Part shown: positions 25,001-38,792 of the stretch, piece after piece
Numbering within the stretch: position 1 is the stretch's first letter
How the letters are laid out: each line of letters starts with the position of its first letter
Assembly (NCBI GenBank): GCA_013397795.1
Contig: VZTJ01001775.1
Span: 186,001-250,000, forward strand
DNA from: Orthonyx spaldingii
Taxonomy: Eukaryota; Chordata; Aves; Passeriformes; Orthonychidae
Length of the DNA stretch: 64,000 bases
Reading direction: 5' to 3'
Notes under the pieces: model-generated
Told to the model about the DNA's origin: nothing
The model's input: the letters and a program-made list of their open reading frames with translations, nothing else
Database searches by the model: none
Made by a program: the position numbers and the translations under genes

Positions 25001-28000
25001 CTCAGTCCAAACCCACAGAATTCATCCAGAAGTCATTAATTATATTTTGCTATTGGCAATGCTAATTGGAAGGAATGGGTACATCATAGTATATTCTAAT
25101 TATTGAATCATTTTAGTAGTTTGAGTCTAACATCCAGTCTTAAAATATTTCAGTAGTGTATTTCTCTATGGAATAACTTGAATGGAAAAATGTCATGGAA
25201 CCATGTACTGAAGTGAACTTAAGCCTCACCAAAGATGAGATTGTTAGTTCGTGATAACTGCAAACATTTGCAGCTTTGTAGCACCTTTGTTCCAAAATGA
25301 ACTTCACATGCCTGAGTTACCTCTGCAGCTGGCAGACTGACTGACAGAATCTGCAGATTTGTTGCATTTGCCTCGGCTGCATGGTGTGTAAGCCCTGGAT
25401 ACATGCACACAGCTTGTGCAGATCAACCTGGCTGCAAGCAAGAGGCACATCTGACATCTGAACTACCTCCCACACACCTGCAATAGCCCTGCACATGGAC
25501 CTGTCTTCCAGGAGGTACCATACCACCTGTGTACTTCCCACACAACTGGCATGAGCCTGGTGTCCCAAGACAAGGGCAGCAATAAGAGAAGTTTGACAAG
25601 AAACAGTCACACTTGCAACAAAACTAAAAAGTGCCACTTCCCCTTCTTGTTTCTTCCTGTGGCTTTGCAAAGGTCTTCACAAAATGTGGGACTCACTGTG
25701 CACATTCTACTGTGCCCATAAACAACCAATCTGGAAACTCCCAGAGTGAATGTGGCAGCTCTGTATAAAAAGTTTGAGTCAGCTTACAATGTGCCAGCTG
25801 TATCTGAGAAGTCAGAGTGGAGCCACTAGCTAATGTGCAGGAAGTCTGCTTTGCACTATCTTCTCTACAGAAAGAAGCTCCAGTGCCAAAACTGGTTTCC
25901 TGAAAATCCATACTTAGTTGCTGCCAAAAGAAGAACCATCTAAAATCTGTAGTTAATCTGGTTTCTCACACTGATGCACTCCAGGCAATTAGAGCTCTGC
26001 TTTTCAGCATGTCTAAAAACACTTATCTCAACCAGTCTGAGTAATTCTGCACTCTACCTTTCCCATGAGCGTAGATTTCTTTCACACACAGACACTAACC
26101 TAGTCATTCTCTGAACACAGCAGAAAATCAGAGCCTGCCTAAAACATGGTCAGAAAGAGACAGGACAGATACTCACTTTCAGCCAGAGAATCCAAGGTAG
26201 AGAGAGCTGGCAGGAGTCTGTTACCAGATTCCTGCTCTGGACCTGGGAAATCAAAATATTAAACCCATATTTTTCACAGCAGATGCCAACCTTTCTGCCA
26301 ACCCAGAGATTCAAGTGCCCCCACTTCTCCCAGAAATTTCTTGTTTCCATAGTGAGTGGACTTCTTCATTAGAAGACATTAAACCTGATCTTTCCCTCTT
26401 TCTCCACTGAATAGTTCCTTGTCCTCTACTGAAAACATACTCCTGCAGCAAGACAGGTGACTGATGCCTGAAAACCAGAGGATCTAGTACATGCATGTCT
26501 AGCACCAGGGTGAAAGCCCTGCCTAATTACCGGGAGAATGGCTGATGTTATCTCCTCTCCTGGAGGCATTTTTACAAGAAATAAAGAAAGCAAAACAACC
26601 AACCAAACAAACAGAAAACAGAAGGGCTGTGTACCTTTTCTGAAGAAAGAATGTAGGCACCTAATTTGTGGGATGGGAATCCCAAGGCAATTCCAAGTGA
26701 AGGGAGGATCTTTATTGCAATCCAGCGCGTTAACTATGCCCTAAAGAAAAGCGACATTCAGTTCTTGAAGATTTTAGCCTCAAGTCACTTACTGAAAAAT
26801 CACTTCACATGTTTTAACTTTATTGGATATAGTAAGGCCACTTCCAGAGGAAAAAGCAAGTTAACACAAAAGAGCACGGAGGAGACAAATTCATGAAGGA
26901 GCCCAGAAGCAGAGGGCTTTCAGACCTCTCCACCTTGTTTAAGTCACTCCGGAAACACTATTCTATCACTGGTTGAGGATAGCCCTCTCTCAGTAAGCTC
27001 TGCACTGTCCCTAATTCAGACAACGGATCTTTTGCAAAACTTGAATTGCAACCCTAAAATTGACTTTTGTCTACCTACTATACCTGTCAATGGAAACACG
27101 ACACTAATTTCAATTTGTCTTTTACTTTCTAAGCCGGAGTCCTCTTTAGATAGAGAAACAGGCTACACACAGAAACATAAAGTTTCAGACAGTGTCAGTT
27201 TTGTCAAAAGAGAGCTGAGGCATTTATGGAAAACAAATATGAAACTTTCATTTCTAAAACTGAAGATGTTCTCATTGTCTATACATTGTTATTTGTTATT
27301 TATAATTTTATCTTATCAAATTTTACCCTGTAGAATAAAGCTTAGTATTTTCAAATTCTTAAAGCCTTTTATAAGTCAGTCTTGTATGCATAAGCACTTC
27401 TACTATAGATAATAAATATATTTCTTCAAATACAGACTAGCCCAGGGAGTAACAGTGTAACACCAAGTTCTCAGGGGCAGATTGTGCTATTAAGACATAG
27501 TTTTGCATTGCTGCAATATGAACATGCCTGATCCATTCCAGAGATATCTGAAAGAGATTGTGTATCAGAGATCACAAACATACCGAGACAGATAGATTTA
27601 TGCCATATATTCTGACTGAAGGCAACTGCTGTGTCACAACCAATATGGGACAATGGTATCTATAAATAAACAATTCTCTTAAGTGAGCTTTTTTTGTTTT
27701 TCTAATTTATATTTTCTTCTAGGAGCACACTCTTTAATTGTAGTTGGATACTGGAACTCAAAGCAGGGGCATAGGTTTTCAGAGAAATAGGAACTTGGGA
27801 CTATAGTTACCACACACAAGCTGGTCATTAGCAATGCAAACAGACAATTAACTAACAACAGGATGGCACAAACTGCTGGAAAGATACTTATACCTTTTAT
27901 AATCTTAACTAGAGAGGAGCTTTTCTGGTATCTCAAAAATCTCTAGTGGATGGTCATTATTTCTCACCATCTGAAAATAAAGAAATTATGACTTAAGGCA

Positions 28001-31000
28001 GATGTAAGAAGGTGATGTTACGTGAAAATAATCATATGTATTGTGTTTATGAACTGTGTCATAACAAAAAAGAGCATGTGACGAAGCCCTGAAACACGCC
28101 CCTTCTTATCTTATCATGCTCCTCTATTTTTGCTTATCATTACATTAATTTTTGCAAAAGGATGCAAAGGCCTTCATTGTATGTCAGCATTTAATTGTGA
28201 ATTCACACTAGCTGAAAGACTGAATCCTTACTCGCTAAGAATTTCTGGTGCTTTATCTGATCGTGTGGGTTTTATTCATGTGATATACTGGCCAATCATT
28301 TTGTGTTGCATGACTAGCCATAATGTAAAGATCTCAGCTTCATTGAAAAGATGAGGTTTTGACAGATGTTTGAAGGGTTTTATTTCTGAAGTGAAATAAA
28401 GCCTGGAGGTTTTGGAAAATATCTATGGGAGAGCCAGGAAAGAAAATTTCTACAAGGGATCAACACACACAAGAAGTTGGTAAGCTTCCTAGCTCAACTG
28501 TAGACAGAGATTTAGGAGGAGAAAGAGGCTGCCTAATGTTTTCTACTTTCCAGTCCCTCCTCTGTCTGCATTTTGCAATCTGCTGTCTCTGGTGGAGTGG
28601 TCATTTCTGGTCTATCAGACCCTTGTGCATAACATGGTTTAATCAGTAGTCTGAGTTACTCTTTTACTGTAGCAATGAAAGAAAAGCAAACAGTTAACAA
28701 GTGACTAGGAGTCTTTATAATTGCTGACCTTCCATAGTCTATATAATGTGACTTTAGGCCACTGAGTAATAAATAGACTAGTGTAATATTTACAGACATG
28801 TCTGGAATGCACTAAGTTCCTCTCTTCTCTTTCACGAAGTCATTAATGGCTCTGTGAGGAATCAGACTACTGCTGTTCGTGTTCCCCCAAAAACACTCTT
28901 TATCTCTTGACAGCTTATGCTGACCTTTCTACTTTGTTTTGATTTGTTGTTCATGGATCCATTTCCCAAGTCCTGGAGTTTACAAACTTTTGCAAGGGGT
29001 TAAACATTTTCAGGAAATCATTCTGTGAACTCAGTTCTAACCATGGATTCCCCAGCCCAGTGATCAGAAGACCTCTTAGAGACAGTGTTTCTCAATCAGT
29101 TCCTTTCAGGTGGAAAGGACAATGTTGTTTGTACGAACAGAATTTTTCCTGCTGAAAGTACACAACTCTCCCTCTTTCCCAAACCAGCAGCCAGTTTCCA
29201 CTGCTTTGAAATTCTGAACACTGAGGCAAACCTAGAAAAATAGGAAATGTGTGCGGAGAGAAGAAATGAAAACATATTGGAGAACAGTTTCTCGCTTTCC
29301 TTCTTTCCTTGCCTCTAAGAAAAAGTCTGCACATAATAGTGTCTTCCGACAAGCCCAGCCTTGTAGAAAGAAACTGTGGTCTCTGGTCTCTGACGAAACT
29401 GGGTGCAGAGGATTTACTTACAAGAAGAGGGAAGAGATTATTTCCAAATAATAAAAATCAGTGCTTTTGAAGAAGTAGAACAGATTCATAACATTATAGA
29501 ATTCCATTATAAAGTTTAGTAATTGTTTGCAGCTGCCCATTAAATCTATTTCCTTTAAATCCCATGGCAGAAAAAGTATTTATGCCAATTTTTATGCATG
29601 CTAGTGTTGGATATAAACCCCTCCACTGTGGTCCCCAAACCATTTTTGGTTTGTTTCTGTTTTATTCCAAATACAGACAATACACACAGTCACTTCATGT
29701 TCCAAACCAAAAATAAAATAATAGAGACATAAAGGAATGTACAGAAAATATATTCAAGTCTTTACAAAACAGAATTACTGTTGGAAGTCCTGAGTACTGA
29801 ACAGTTCATTAAATGCTCAGTCTGTATCTGCATCATGTCATGCCTACGTTACACAGGTAGAACTAAGCTTGGGTAGATGCCTACAAAATACCACAGTCTG
29901 AATCAAATCTAGTGTTTAGTGTTCACAGCGATTTTCATTCCAGTTTGTAGTTTGCTTTGATTTTAAATGTGCATTATGTTGCACTATGACTCAGCAATTA
30001 ATTTGTCCCATGGATACATTAAAGAAATACCCTCAGCTAAACTCATTTGCATTTTAATATTTGCATTGTGGAGTCAGATTTTGTTTTCAATACAATGCTT
30101 TTATCTTTCACATGACTATTTTGTGGCCTAATTACCCATCTGAACCTTACCTCCTTGGTAAACAAGAACATTAGTTAAGTAAAAGCCTAAGGCATTTTTA
30201 ACACCATTCAGAGATGATGGACCCAAACAATATCTATTTTCCAAGCACTATGCGGAATGAAGAGTGAATGGATTTTTTTTTTAAGGAATTTCTCTATGAG
30301 GTCAGTACAAAGAGCATTATCAACATTCAGTTATTTTTGCACAATAGCAAATAAGGAAATATGAGAAATCTGTCTCACGTTATCATCTTCCTCTGATATT
30401 GGACAAGCTATTCTTGGATTTGTTCAACAATTTCTTTCCCTTCCATTCCCACCCCCTCCATTTCTGCACACATGCAAAAACCATCTGTGTTAAAGCAATG
30501 ACACATTTCTCACTTTGGACCAATTCCTTTCCCTTTTTAGGGAGAGCTGCTACAGTCCTCTCTGGAGAACTCAACAAGGGGCAGCATGTTCATATTTATT
30601 TTCACTTATTATAGAACAGAATTTTTCATCACTAAAACATCTCTTTGGACAAGAGTGTGAGGTACAGAGAGGACTCAGGCTACAACAAAAGGTCATTTGC
30701 ATTCTGCCTAAATTCAATTCACCTTTCCAAATATTTTTATCCGACAGAACCACTACAGATGATTCAAGTAAGGAGGAAAAGAGCAAGTAGATATATCTGG
30801 TGCAAAGATCTCTTCAGCAAAGGAAGGGAACGAGCTGGAGTCTTCTCAAAAGTCCTGTGCTGTTTGTTGGGCTAGTCAATGCACTTTGAGTAGATTTCAC
30901 TGATGCAGTGATTGAGATGACACCAACAGTAGAGACTTACTTAAACAAATTTTTCACAAAATGAATTTGTCATTGTGTCCCACACAATCTGCGCAGTCTT

Positions 31001-31639
31001 GTTTGATAACTGCTCTTGTCATGCCCAGAAAGAAGCAATCTTTCATTTCAGGTTATCCTACAGTGCTCTCATTTCCCTGTTACATTTTATTGCAATGTTC
31101 CAATTTAAAAAATGCTAGCACAGGCATTTGTAAATAAGAAGCACATACAATCCAGCTTCTGTCTCCCATAGACAAAGAGGTTACTTTTCCTACACAGCTC
31201 AGTGTTTCCCCATAAAATATTTTTACTTCCTTTACTACAAATACTACTATAAAAATTAAAAATTGCTCTTTTCTAATACAGAAGCAAAGAAATAAGTAGT
31301 TCATAATGTAACTGCTTGCATAACCCAAAGAGACATAGTGCATGAGACAGAAAAGCCATGTAAACAATCAAAGTAGAGGAGTAAGAGAATAATTACGGGA
31401 AACAGACAAAAGGAGAAGCAAAATGTAAGCCAAGGCTTACATGGCTTCCAGTGTATTTCTGCTTTCCAAAATGTATTCGATTTTCCCTTTAACCATTTCA
31501 TTTCTTTCTAGGTTTTCCTTTGCCACTCTCTTCCTCTTCAGCAGGAAATACAGAGCTGTTTTGCAGCCTGTGTCTTTTCTCTGTGGTATATATCTGGCCA
31601 TGTGCTGAAAGCATCCCTCTCATGTGCACAGATGGTTGA
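22001..31639. other. Intergenic DNA, nothing recognised
   Basis: A continuation of unique A+T-rich sequence. The largest frames (27,032-27,412 + and 25,317-25,670 -) give translations without any recognisable family feature. No repeat boundary or RNA gene was visible. Confidence 0.45.
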
Positions 31640-32070
31640 AGCCGCACCTCCATTTCCCTGTCACAGTCCTATATGCAGCAGCGGGCAGACCACCGAGAAT
31701 CCACTGGTGGTCTGACCATTCATAGCGCTGCTTTGTACCTGTCCCTCCCCTGCTCACCCAGGACTGGCCAGATGTCACTGGTCAGTCATTTGCCTATTGG
31801 CTCGTCTCTCGCCTTGCCCTCCCCTGACAGAGGGCATAAGAGATCTGGGCGAGAGACAAGCGGGGCCACTCTTGCCAGGTTCACTATCTCACAGCTTGTT
31901 CTATGCACGATCCTTTTCCCTCTGTGAGGGAAAATAAAGAACGCTGACATATACGCAAGTGGTCCGTCTGTCTTTACCGGCAAACAGCTGCCACCATTCC
32001 GCCCTGGACCAGAGCTCCTGGGAGAAGGAGCTACTGAGGGCTGGATTTGGTGGTCCAGAGGAGTCCAGAG
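31640..32070 (+). mobile_element. Endogenous retrovirus LTR, probably solo or fragment, boundaries approximate
   Basis: The block is clearly more G+C-rich than its neighbours and has LTR order on the + strand. A U3-like part comes first, with an inverted CCAAT motif (ATTGG at about 31,796) and a weak TATA-like CATAAGA (about 31,825). Then there is an R-like part with AATAAA at about 31,932, followed by a short U5-like stretch (about 31,940-31,990) and possible leader sequence to about 32,070. No retroviral protein frame follows, so the internal region is gone or was never here. I could not fix the terminal TG/CA or a target-site duplication by eye. It belongs to an avian ERV, but I do not assign the family. 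Confidence 0.62.
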
Positions 32071-32873
32071 ACGAAACAGCAAAGACACACCTATAACAAG
32101 CTGATTTTTCTGCTGCAACCCCTAAGGCTTTTTTGCTCATTTGCTCTGTTTTGTACATCCTCCATTTACCTGCATCCTCTGCAGCGGTGCAAGGGCTTCC
32201 TTCTGAAGCTGAGCCACCAGGACTTCATTCTGTTCACCTTCAAATCTGACTGTTGCTTTTGCATGGTGGCATGGCTTTGAATATTTTTATTGATTAACCG
32301 CTGGCTGTCTGGTATTCTTTCTCTTTGAACCACAGAAAATTAACACTCAATCAACAAGTGCACAAGAACACCCAAAATCCAGAGACGACTGCCTTTAATC
32401 TAGTCCAGACCTTTCACATGCTGTCAGTTGATAGCATATAAAATGGCAAATTGGAACAATTTGAGGTGAATTTAAGAAATCTGGCATGCAAGTTTGTACT
32501 ATTACACTGTTCACAGTGGTTGTTAAAAAATATATCTATTTTTTAGTTTGCTTTCCATATTTCTTGCCTTTTTAAAAAATACTTGTAATCAGAAGTCGAG
32601 TCTTCAGTTGGTTCTCCTAAATGTTTTGCCAATTCTGTCTTTTTGAAAAGGGTTTTTTAACACTCTCACAAAACTCCTTCCTCTTTCACTGGTTTGACTT
32701 AAGAAACAGTGAGTTGCACCAGTCCTTTAGTCTGCTAGATTGAGACACTTCTAGAGATATCACTGTGTTTTGCATATGCAAAAATTGAACAGCTTTCACA
32801 ACAAAACAAACACTCTAAAGTTTCAGATCATCTTCATAAATCATGCAAAGATGCACTTGTCAACTGTCTCCTC
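32071..32873. other. Intergenic DNA, nothing recognised
   Basis: A+T-rich sequence between the LTR and a poly-A/gap region. No gene or repeat is supported. Confidence 0.5.
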
Positions 32874-32927
32874 AAAAAAAAAAAAAAAAAAAAAAAGNNN
32901 NNNNNNNNNNNNNAAAAAAAAAAAAAA
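32874..32927. repeat. Poly-A tract interrupted by a 16-N assembly gap
   Basis: Twenty-three A residues (32,874-32,896) and a G are followed by 16 N (32,898-32,913), then 14 more A and a purine-rich AAAGG-type stretch to about 32,975. The gap reflects a homopolymer that could not be sequenced through. The true length here is unknown. Confidence 0.97.
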
Positions 32928-35900
32928 GGAAAGAAAAAAAAGAAAGGAAAATAGGAAAGGCAAAGAGAAAGGATAAAGTCAAGGATTTATCAGGTTGCCA
33001 CATTTCTTTTTACCATTATATTGGCCACTCCATAAACCATTTACCTCACCATTACCACAAGAAGAATCACAGTTCTGAATGAGCCCAAAGGTCTTGCTAA
33101 CCTGTCTCCAACAGCAGCATTAAATAGATGGCTGAGGAGGTGTATAAAAGAAGTGTACAGTTTTACCCTATATGACTCCCCGAGCTTCCCATATTTTCAC
33201 CTCAGAATCGTCCCACATTGGATGTAGTTTTCATATATTTGGTTACACTTACTGTATCCTTCCACCCTGAATTTTCAATTGGCCCTTGAGCCCAGGTGAG
33301 CTCCTACCTACCATACCACCCTTTGGTCAGGTGCTCTGTGTTGTAAAAGAGCTACTTTCTCTCTTCTGAGCCATGACTTTGTCATTTTATAGACTACTTG
33401 TATATTCTCCCTAGGCATCTCTTTTCTATGCCAATGGATTGCTAAGAAATTCTCATACTTTTTGACAAGAGATGCATACTTTTATTGAGTAGCCAACATG
33501 TCTGGGAATGGTGTTTATCCATGTAAATGTTCCTCAGCTACTTGTGGAAGTTCATCACTTTTGCTCTCTGACTCCAGAATGTTTATAATCAATTTCCTTG
33601 ACCCAGTGCGCATACTTAAAATTGATATATAAGTATCTGTGTTTGCTTCTTAAGCCTTACTGAATAATAAATACACCTACAGTTTTCTAGCAGGCAAATA
33701 GCTCTGTTCTGTGGTTTTGGTGTAAATTAACTTTATTTACAATTAAGAATTTAATGCTTGAAAATAAACAATCTCACCAACAATTTCCAGGATAGCAGAG
33801 TACAGTGTATCCCATGAGCCACATTAACTCACAATCGGCAGTTTCTCATATGCACAGACTGAGTAATTTGATGCTTTATAAAAAGACAACAATCCCAAAA
33901 ATGCATCATTACAGCCTCACAGAATAACGTTTTGACTGAGGACAAAATTTCTTCCCTGTTGAAGTGGTGGGTCTTCTGGTTGAAGGAGAGCTGTGCCCAA
34001 GTGTAGAAGGGCTGAATTTGGGTGTTCTTGCCTGCAGGCAGAAAACTGGACTCCACACCAGTCCTGCAGCTATGCTTGCCAACATCTCCTCAGGCAAACA
34101 GCTTTTTAGCACCAGGAAGTAACTGAGTTGCAAAATTTTGTCTTACTATATTTTCATTTAGTAAGTTAAGTAATTGCATGTAGTGGTCTAATTAACCCAG
34201 ATTCTTGGCAAACACACAATTATCTGTTCCATTTACACACTACACCCTAGATGACACATTTATATCTAGCTATAGAAACAACTGAAAGCTTTGGAATCAT
34301 TCCAAGTATTATCTGATTCACCCAGTTCTATTCATCAGGATTTATTTCTACATTTATCTCACAAAGGCTATCTCTCACCTACTTTTGAAAACTACTCAAA
34401 TGATGGCTGCCACTGGCACCATCCTAGTGGCATGACACTTGCAGATAAATCTTTGATAGTACCTCAGAGACACCTCAAAGCAAATGCTATCTGTAGCATA
34501 TGATACCTGCCTCTTTATGCAGTAAAAATAATGTCAGTCTTTTAAAAACTATTAATGTCTTTTTAAACGTAGCTCTGACACCAAAAGACGTGTGTAGGAT
34601 GGGGCACCCAGCATGCTGCTGTTACAGGAGACATTTTCCTACCTGCCATTGCTCACAGAGAGTTGTTGTATGGGCTGTGACACTCAGAACTGCAAACCAT
34701 TTGTAAAGCTGGGAGATTCAGCCTTATCTTTGCAAACTATAGACCATGAAATACAATATCCCTATAGCTCTGCTAATCAAGACAGAAGCCTTCTGCAAAG
34801 CAGGTGGATTTGTGGCAATATCTAGTCTAAGCAGTTAGATTTATCATCCTATACTGAGAGAAAAATTTCCAAAAGGTCCCCAATATGCCAAGAAAACCTG
34901 AATATTTGCAGCCTTCTGCCACAGTGTTCCAAATCCCAATTAGTTGTGAAGAAGGTTCCAGCAGCTTCCACAATCATGCAAAGCCCAGAACTAGCAGCAG
35001 GTAAGCAGATATCATGCTAATACTGCTTCACTGTGGTCGTGATGGATGAAGGGGTCCACCTTACTTTAGGGAGCACAGCTCAATAAGTCACACCCTCCAG
35101 CGGAGTCAGACCTTCCACAGACTGCAATAGGCTTTAATTACAAAGATTTTGTAGGGAGACACTGAAACAGTTAAGCCCTGACTCTGAAAAACAGAAGCTG
35201 TAGACACGGGACTCTAAGTATAACTTGTGCTTAAGTGTTGAGAATCACCAGTGCTTTGGCAGACAAGTGCAGAAAACATAAATGGATAATCACATCTGTC
35301 CAAACCCCATTCACTTTTGATCAGTAGGGTTTTTCCTTCAGTGTCACAGCACAAACCAATTCATTTTTATGAGGTCTGTTTATGTAACTTCAGCATTATT
35401 TTCCAATTATATCAGATGATAGCAGGATTTCTTTGAAAATCCTGACAGTTACTCCTATGTTTGTATAATTACCTGAATGCAGATTAGATCTTCATTGTCA
35501 TACAAATGAAAGATCATCCTGACAGACAATGCCTGGGACAAATAACACAATTAAAAAATTAGTATAAAATATCAAACTAAAAGTCATAACTGCAGCTACT
35601 GATGCAATTAAATTAAACACACTAATTAGAATGTATCTTGGATTGTTACAATATTTCACCTCTTTAATGTTTGAATTTCAGAGACTAATTAAATACATTG
35701 GAAAAATTGCTTTCCTATTATGCAAGTAGAAGTTTCCAATTAAGAACATTGTTTCATATTTAAATACTACTAAGTATATCTTCCTTGTATATCTATACTA
35801 ACTTGTCTTTGTTATCTCTGTAGGGGCACTGTAGTTCTCTACATATACATGAATTCATGTATACTTGTACTTAATCAAATCACTTTTGGTAGTATGAGCT

Positions 35901-38740
35901 TACAAGCATATGGTTACTTTCTTTGGGCCGTTTTTTCCTGTTAAGAATACACTTTTACACAAACAGAAAAGCAGCAGAAATGGGATTTGCAACACACTGC
36001 AAATAGCCACTCTACAATCAATATCATCTATTTCTCCATGAAAGAATATAAAAATATTAATTAATTAGATGATTCAAAAATTCAAAACGCTCAGTTCCCC
36101 ATATTGCCACATCTGTAAATTCAACATTAGCTCTTAATGAACAAATATCCTCGTGTCATCATTATCTTGCTCAGTTTTCACTTCTCCATGAGCCAACTTT
36201 AGTCTCAGTCCTGGAAGTGGTGCATGAGTCACTCTGCACTTTCCAGGGCTAGTTGCATTCATAAAACTGCACATTTAAGAGTGGGATCTAGGTAGCCTAG
36301 ACCAAAATCTGAGATCTGTTCTCACTGGTGCAGGGAAACATTCAAGGAGGACCTTGGATGTAGCTCCTCCACCGTAGCAATGCGGCAGCAGAAGTCTAAG
36401 AGGAGCTAACCCATCTCCATTACCTTATCTGGTAGATTCTGGAGGTCCTTTAGCTCCTCAAGAGAGAGATTCTGCCATGCACATACCATCCACAAAGCCC
36501 AGAAAAAGGGATAGGCCAAGGAGGAAGGTGTGCTGAGAAGGTCTGGGTGGGCACCCCAGAAACTAGACAAACAGGCAGTGAAGTCCTACAGAGGAAATTC
36601 TGGTCCCTCAACATAATCAGATGGCTTGAGAACATGGAAATGATGTGCAATAAGTGAAATAAAGGAAAAAAATCCTCCTTGGTCCTACCCACAGCCTCCC
36701 CTCACCCCAATTATAGCCAGTTTAATGATTTCACAATACTTTGTGGTATTGCAATATTTTCTTGGTGTTGCTTTTGAAAAGAATTCAAATGTATCACTCA
36801 TCATGTCTGTGTACTGATTTAGCAGAAAATCAACACAGAATCTCACTGAACTTCAACTTCCCCATACAGACAAGCCATGGTACCCCAGAGTTTGTCTTGT
36901 ATCCTTGGTGAAATTAATTATTAAAGAATTTAATAAAAAGTTAAAGTTTAAAAGTTAAGATTTTAAAGAGTTGAGCAGCAGTGGAGAAGTGTAAATGTTT
37001 CTCTCAAAACTGTAGACTGAAAAGAACAAAGCAGAGGTAGTAAATGGAAGCACCCACTACTCCTCATTCCTTTATTTCCTTGTAATTCTGATATGGGCAA
37101 GGGTAGCTACAAAATTGCCATGTAATGGAGGACCTTGCTCTTCTAACCTGATACCTAAGTAAGAAGCAGGCAGAGGTGGAAGAGAGAGGCTGCTTCTGAG
37201 TCAGTTCCACTGTGTGAATTTCAAAATTAGTTGGATGACACACTTCCCTCTCTTACCCTTTATTATACTTCAAGACTTTTTGCTGGATATATAGAGTAGG
37301 AATTCTGTCAACTTCTGTTCCAAGGTCTCCATTTCAGATACATATGCCTGTTTTCAGAGGCTGGTAATCAGGTTCCCAGATACTTTTGCTGCATTGAACT
37401 TGGATGCGTTTTTGTCAAGTCATGCAATAAGGCAAAAGATAAACTGTAATCTTTCAATACTCTTTGAAACAAGTTTTTGTGTTATTTTGCGTCTTCATGT
37501 TTCTGTGTCAAAGAAACAGCAAAGTGTGCATTATTTACAGAGCAGATACACTGAGATCCTTTAGCACAAACTGCAGGTGTTCGTCAACCCTCACCAGGAA
37601 GAGTGATGCTGTCATCACGATGCTCCTGTGGTGCCACCTTTTCAGGAACTAAGTTGCCTAGTACTAATTGTGATAGAAATTTGGGGTGTATCTATTAGGA
37701 ATCAGACTGAGACCAGTCATAGCATTTGCCATATAGACCACACAGCTGACAGCAGCAATGACAGGCAGCTTTCAAGAAGGACCTTTTGCCAGCCTGAGTG
37801 TGTGCTGGCCCAGCACATCTGCAGTGTATCTCCAGCAAGCACTGAGAGCAGGTGTTTGATCTTGAACACAGTTCCCAGGCTGAGAGCTGCCCTAGACCTG
37901 ACATCTATCAGCTGTTTTCACAGCAGCTCAATCCAAGGTTATGCAGCTGTGCTGTATCAAAGCTGACCTTGAATGAATCTTTCTAGGGTGAAAAAAGTCA
38001 CTATTTTTCTATAAAGGCTACATTCATTTTCCCAGACAACAAGAGAAGAGCTCTCAAACAACAGAAAAAAAAAAAAAAAAAACCTAAAACACAGCAATGT
38101 GAAAAAACAATTGTGTTTTAAAACCTCTTTTTCTCCTGGTGCTCTTTGTTAAGAATAATACAGATAGCCTGTGACACATGAGCAGCATGGAAACTGATAT
38201 GGAAGATGTTTTTAAGCTCAAAACAGACACTGTGGACAGTACAGCGGCTCAGGATTTAAATGGCATGTAGTCAGATAACTTCTAAGAGCAGTGCTGTCTT
38301 GTACTCAGATCGTTTGAATATATCATGAAACTTCAGGGCATGGAGAAGGTTGGACAGAGGAGGTAAAAGCATGGGACAGATAAAGACAGGGCATTATAGC
38401 ACACAGTTGTCGCCTCTTTTGGAGCGCTACACAATGAGGTGTGCATGGGCACTGGGGCAAGATCCAGCACAGGATTAACAGGTTAAAAATGGGGGCTATT
38501 AAGACCAGCTTAAGACAAAGTTTGTATCAGCAAAGCAACAGAGCCATTCCTACAGTGGTTCTTCTAACAACCACTGGGAATATTAATGTGTGTCATCTCT
38601 TGTTGTCAGCCCGCATACCTAAAAAATGTTCCTTATGGGAGCTTTACCAGTAGACTCTAAGTCACCTTGCTATGAGTTTTCAAGTCCTGATTATCAAGTT
38701 TATCCAAATTATGGAAAAATTCCATCCTTGTTGAAGATGG
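32928..38740. other. Intergenic DNA with an A+T-rich, TAAT-motif-rich part
   Basis: No gene is supported. Between about 35,540 and 36,070 the sequence is strongly A+T-rich and dense in TAATTA/ATTAAT-type words, which homeodomain proteins can bind. It also holds a 20-bp palindrome, listed separately. An 18-base A run occurs just beyond the middle (38,065-38,082). Confidence 0.45.
35844..35863. repeat. Perfect 20-bp palindrome centred on GAATTC
   Basis: The sequence TATACATGAATTCATGTATA is identical to its own reverse complement. No larger inverted repeat surrounds it. It could be chance, a dimeric protein-binding site, or a transposon relic. Confidence 0.95.
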
Positions 38741-38792
38741 ACATGTTAACAACTGTTTGTCCCATCACATGTTAACAACTGTTTGTCCCGTC
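38741..38792. repeat. 26-bp direct tandem duplication (two copies)
   Basis: The unit at 38,741-38,766 is repeated at once at 38,767-38,792 with a single A-to-G difference. The near identity suggests a recent tandem duplication. No coding frame depends on it. Confidence 0.95.
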
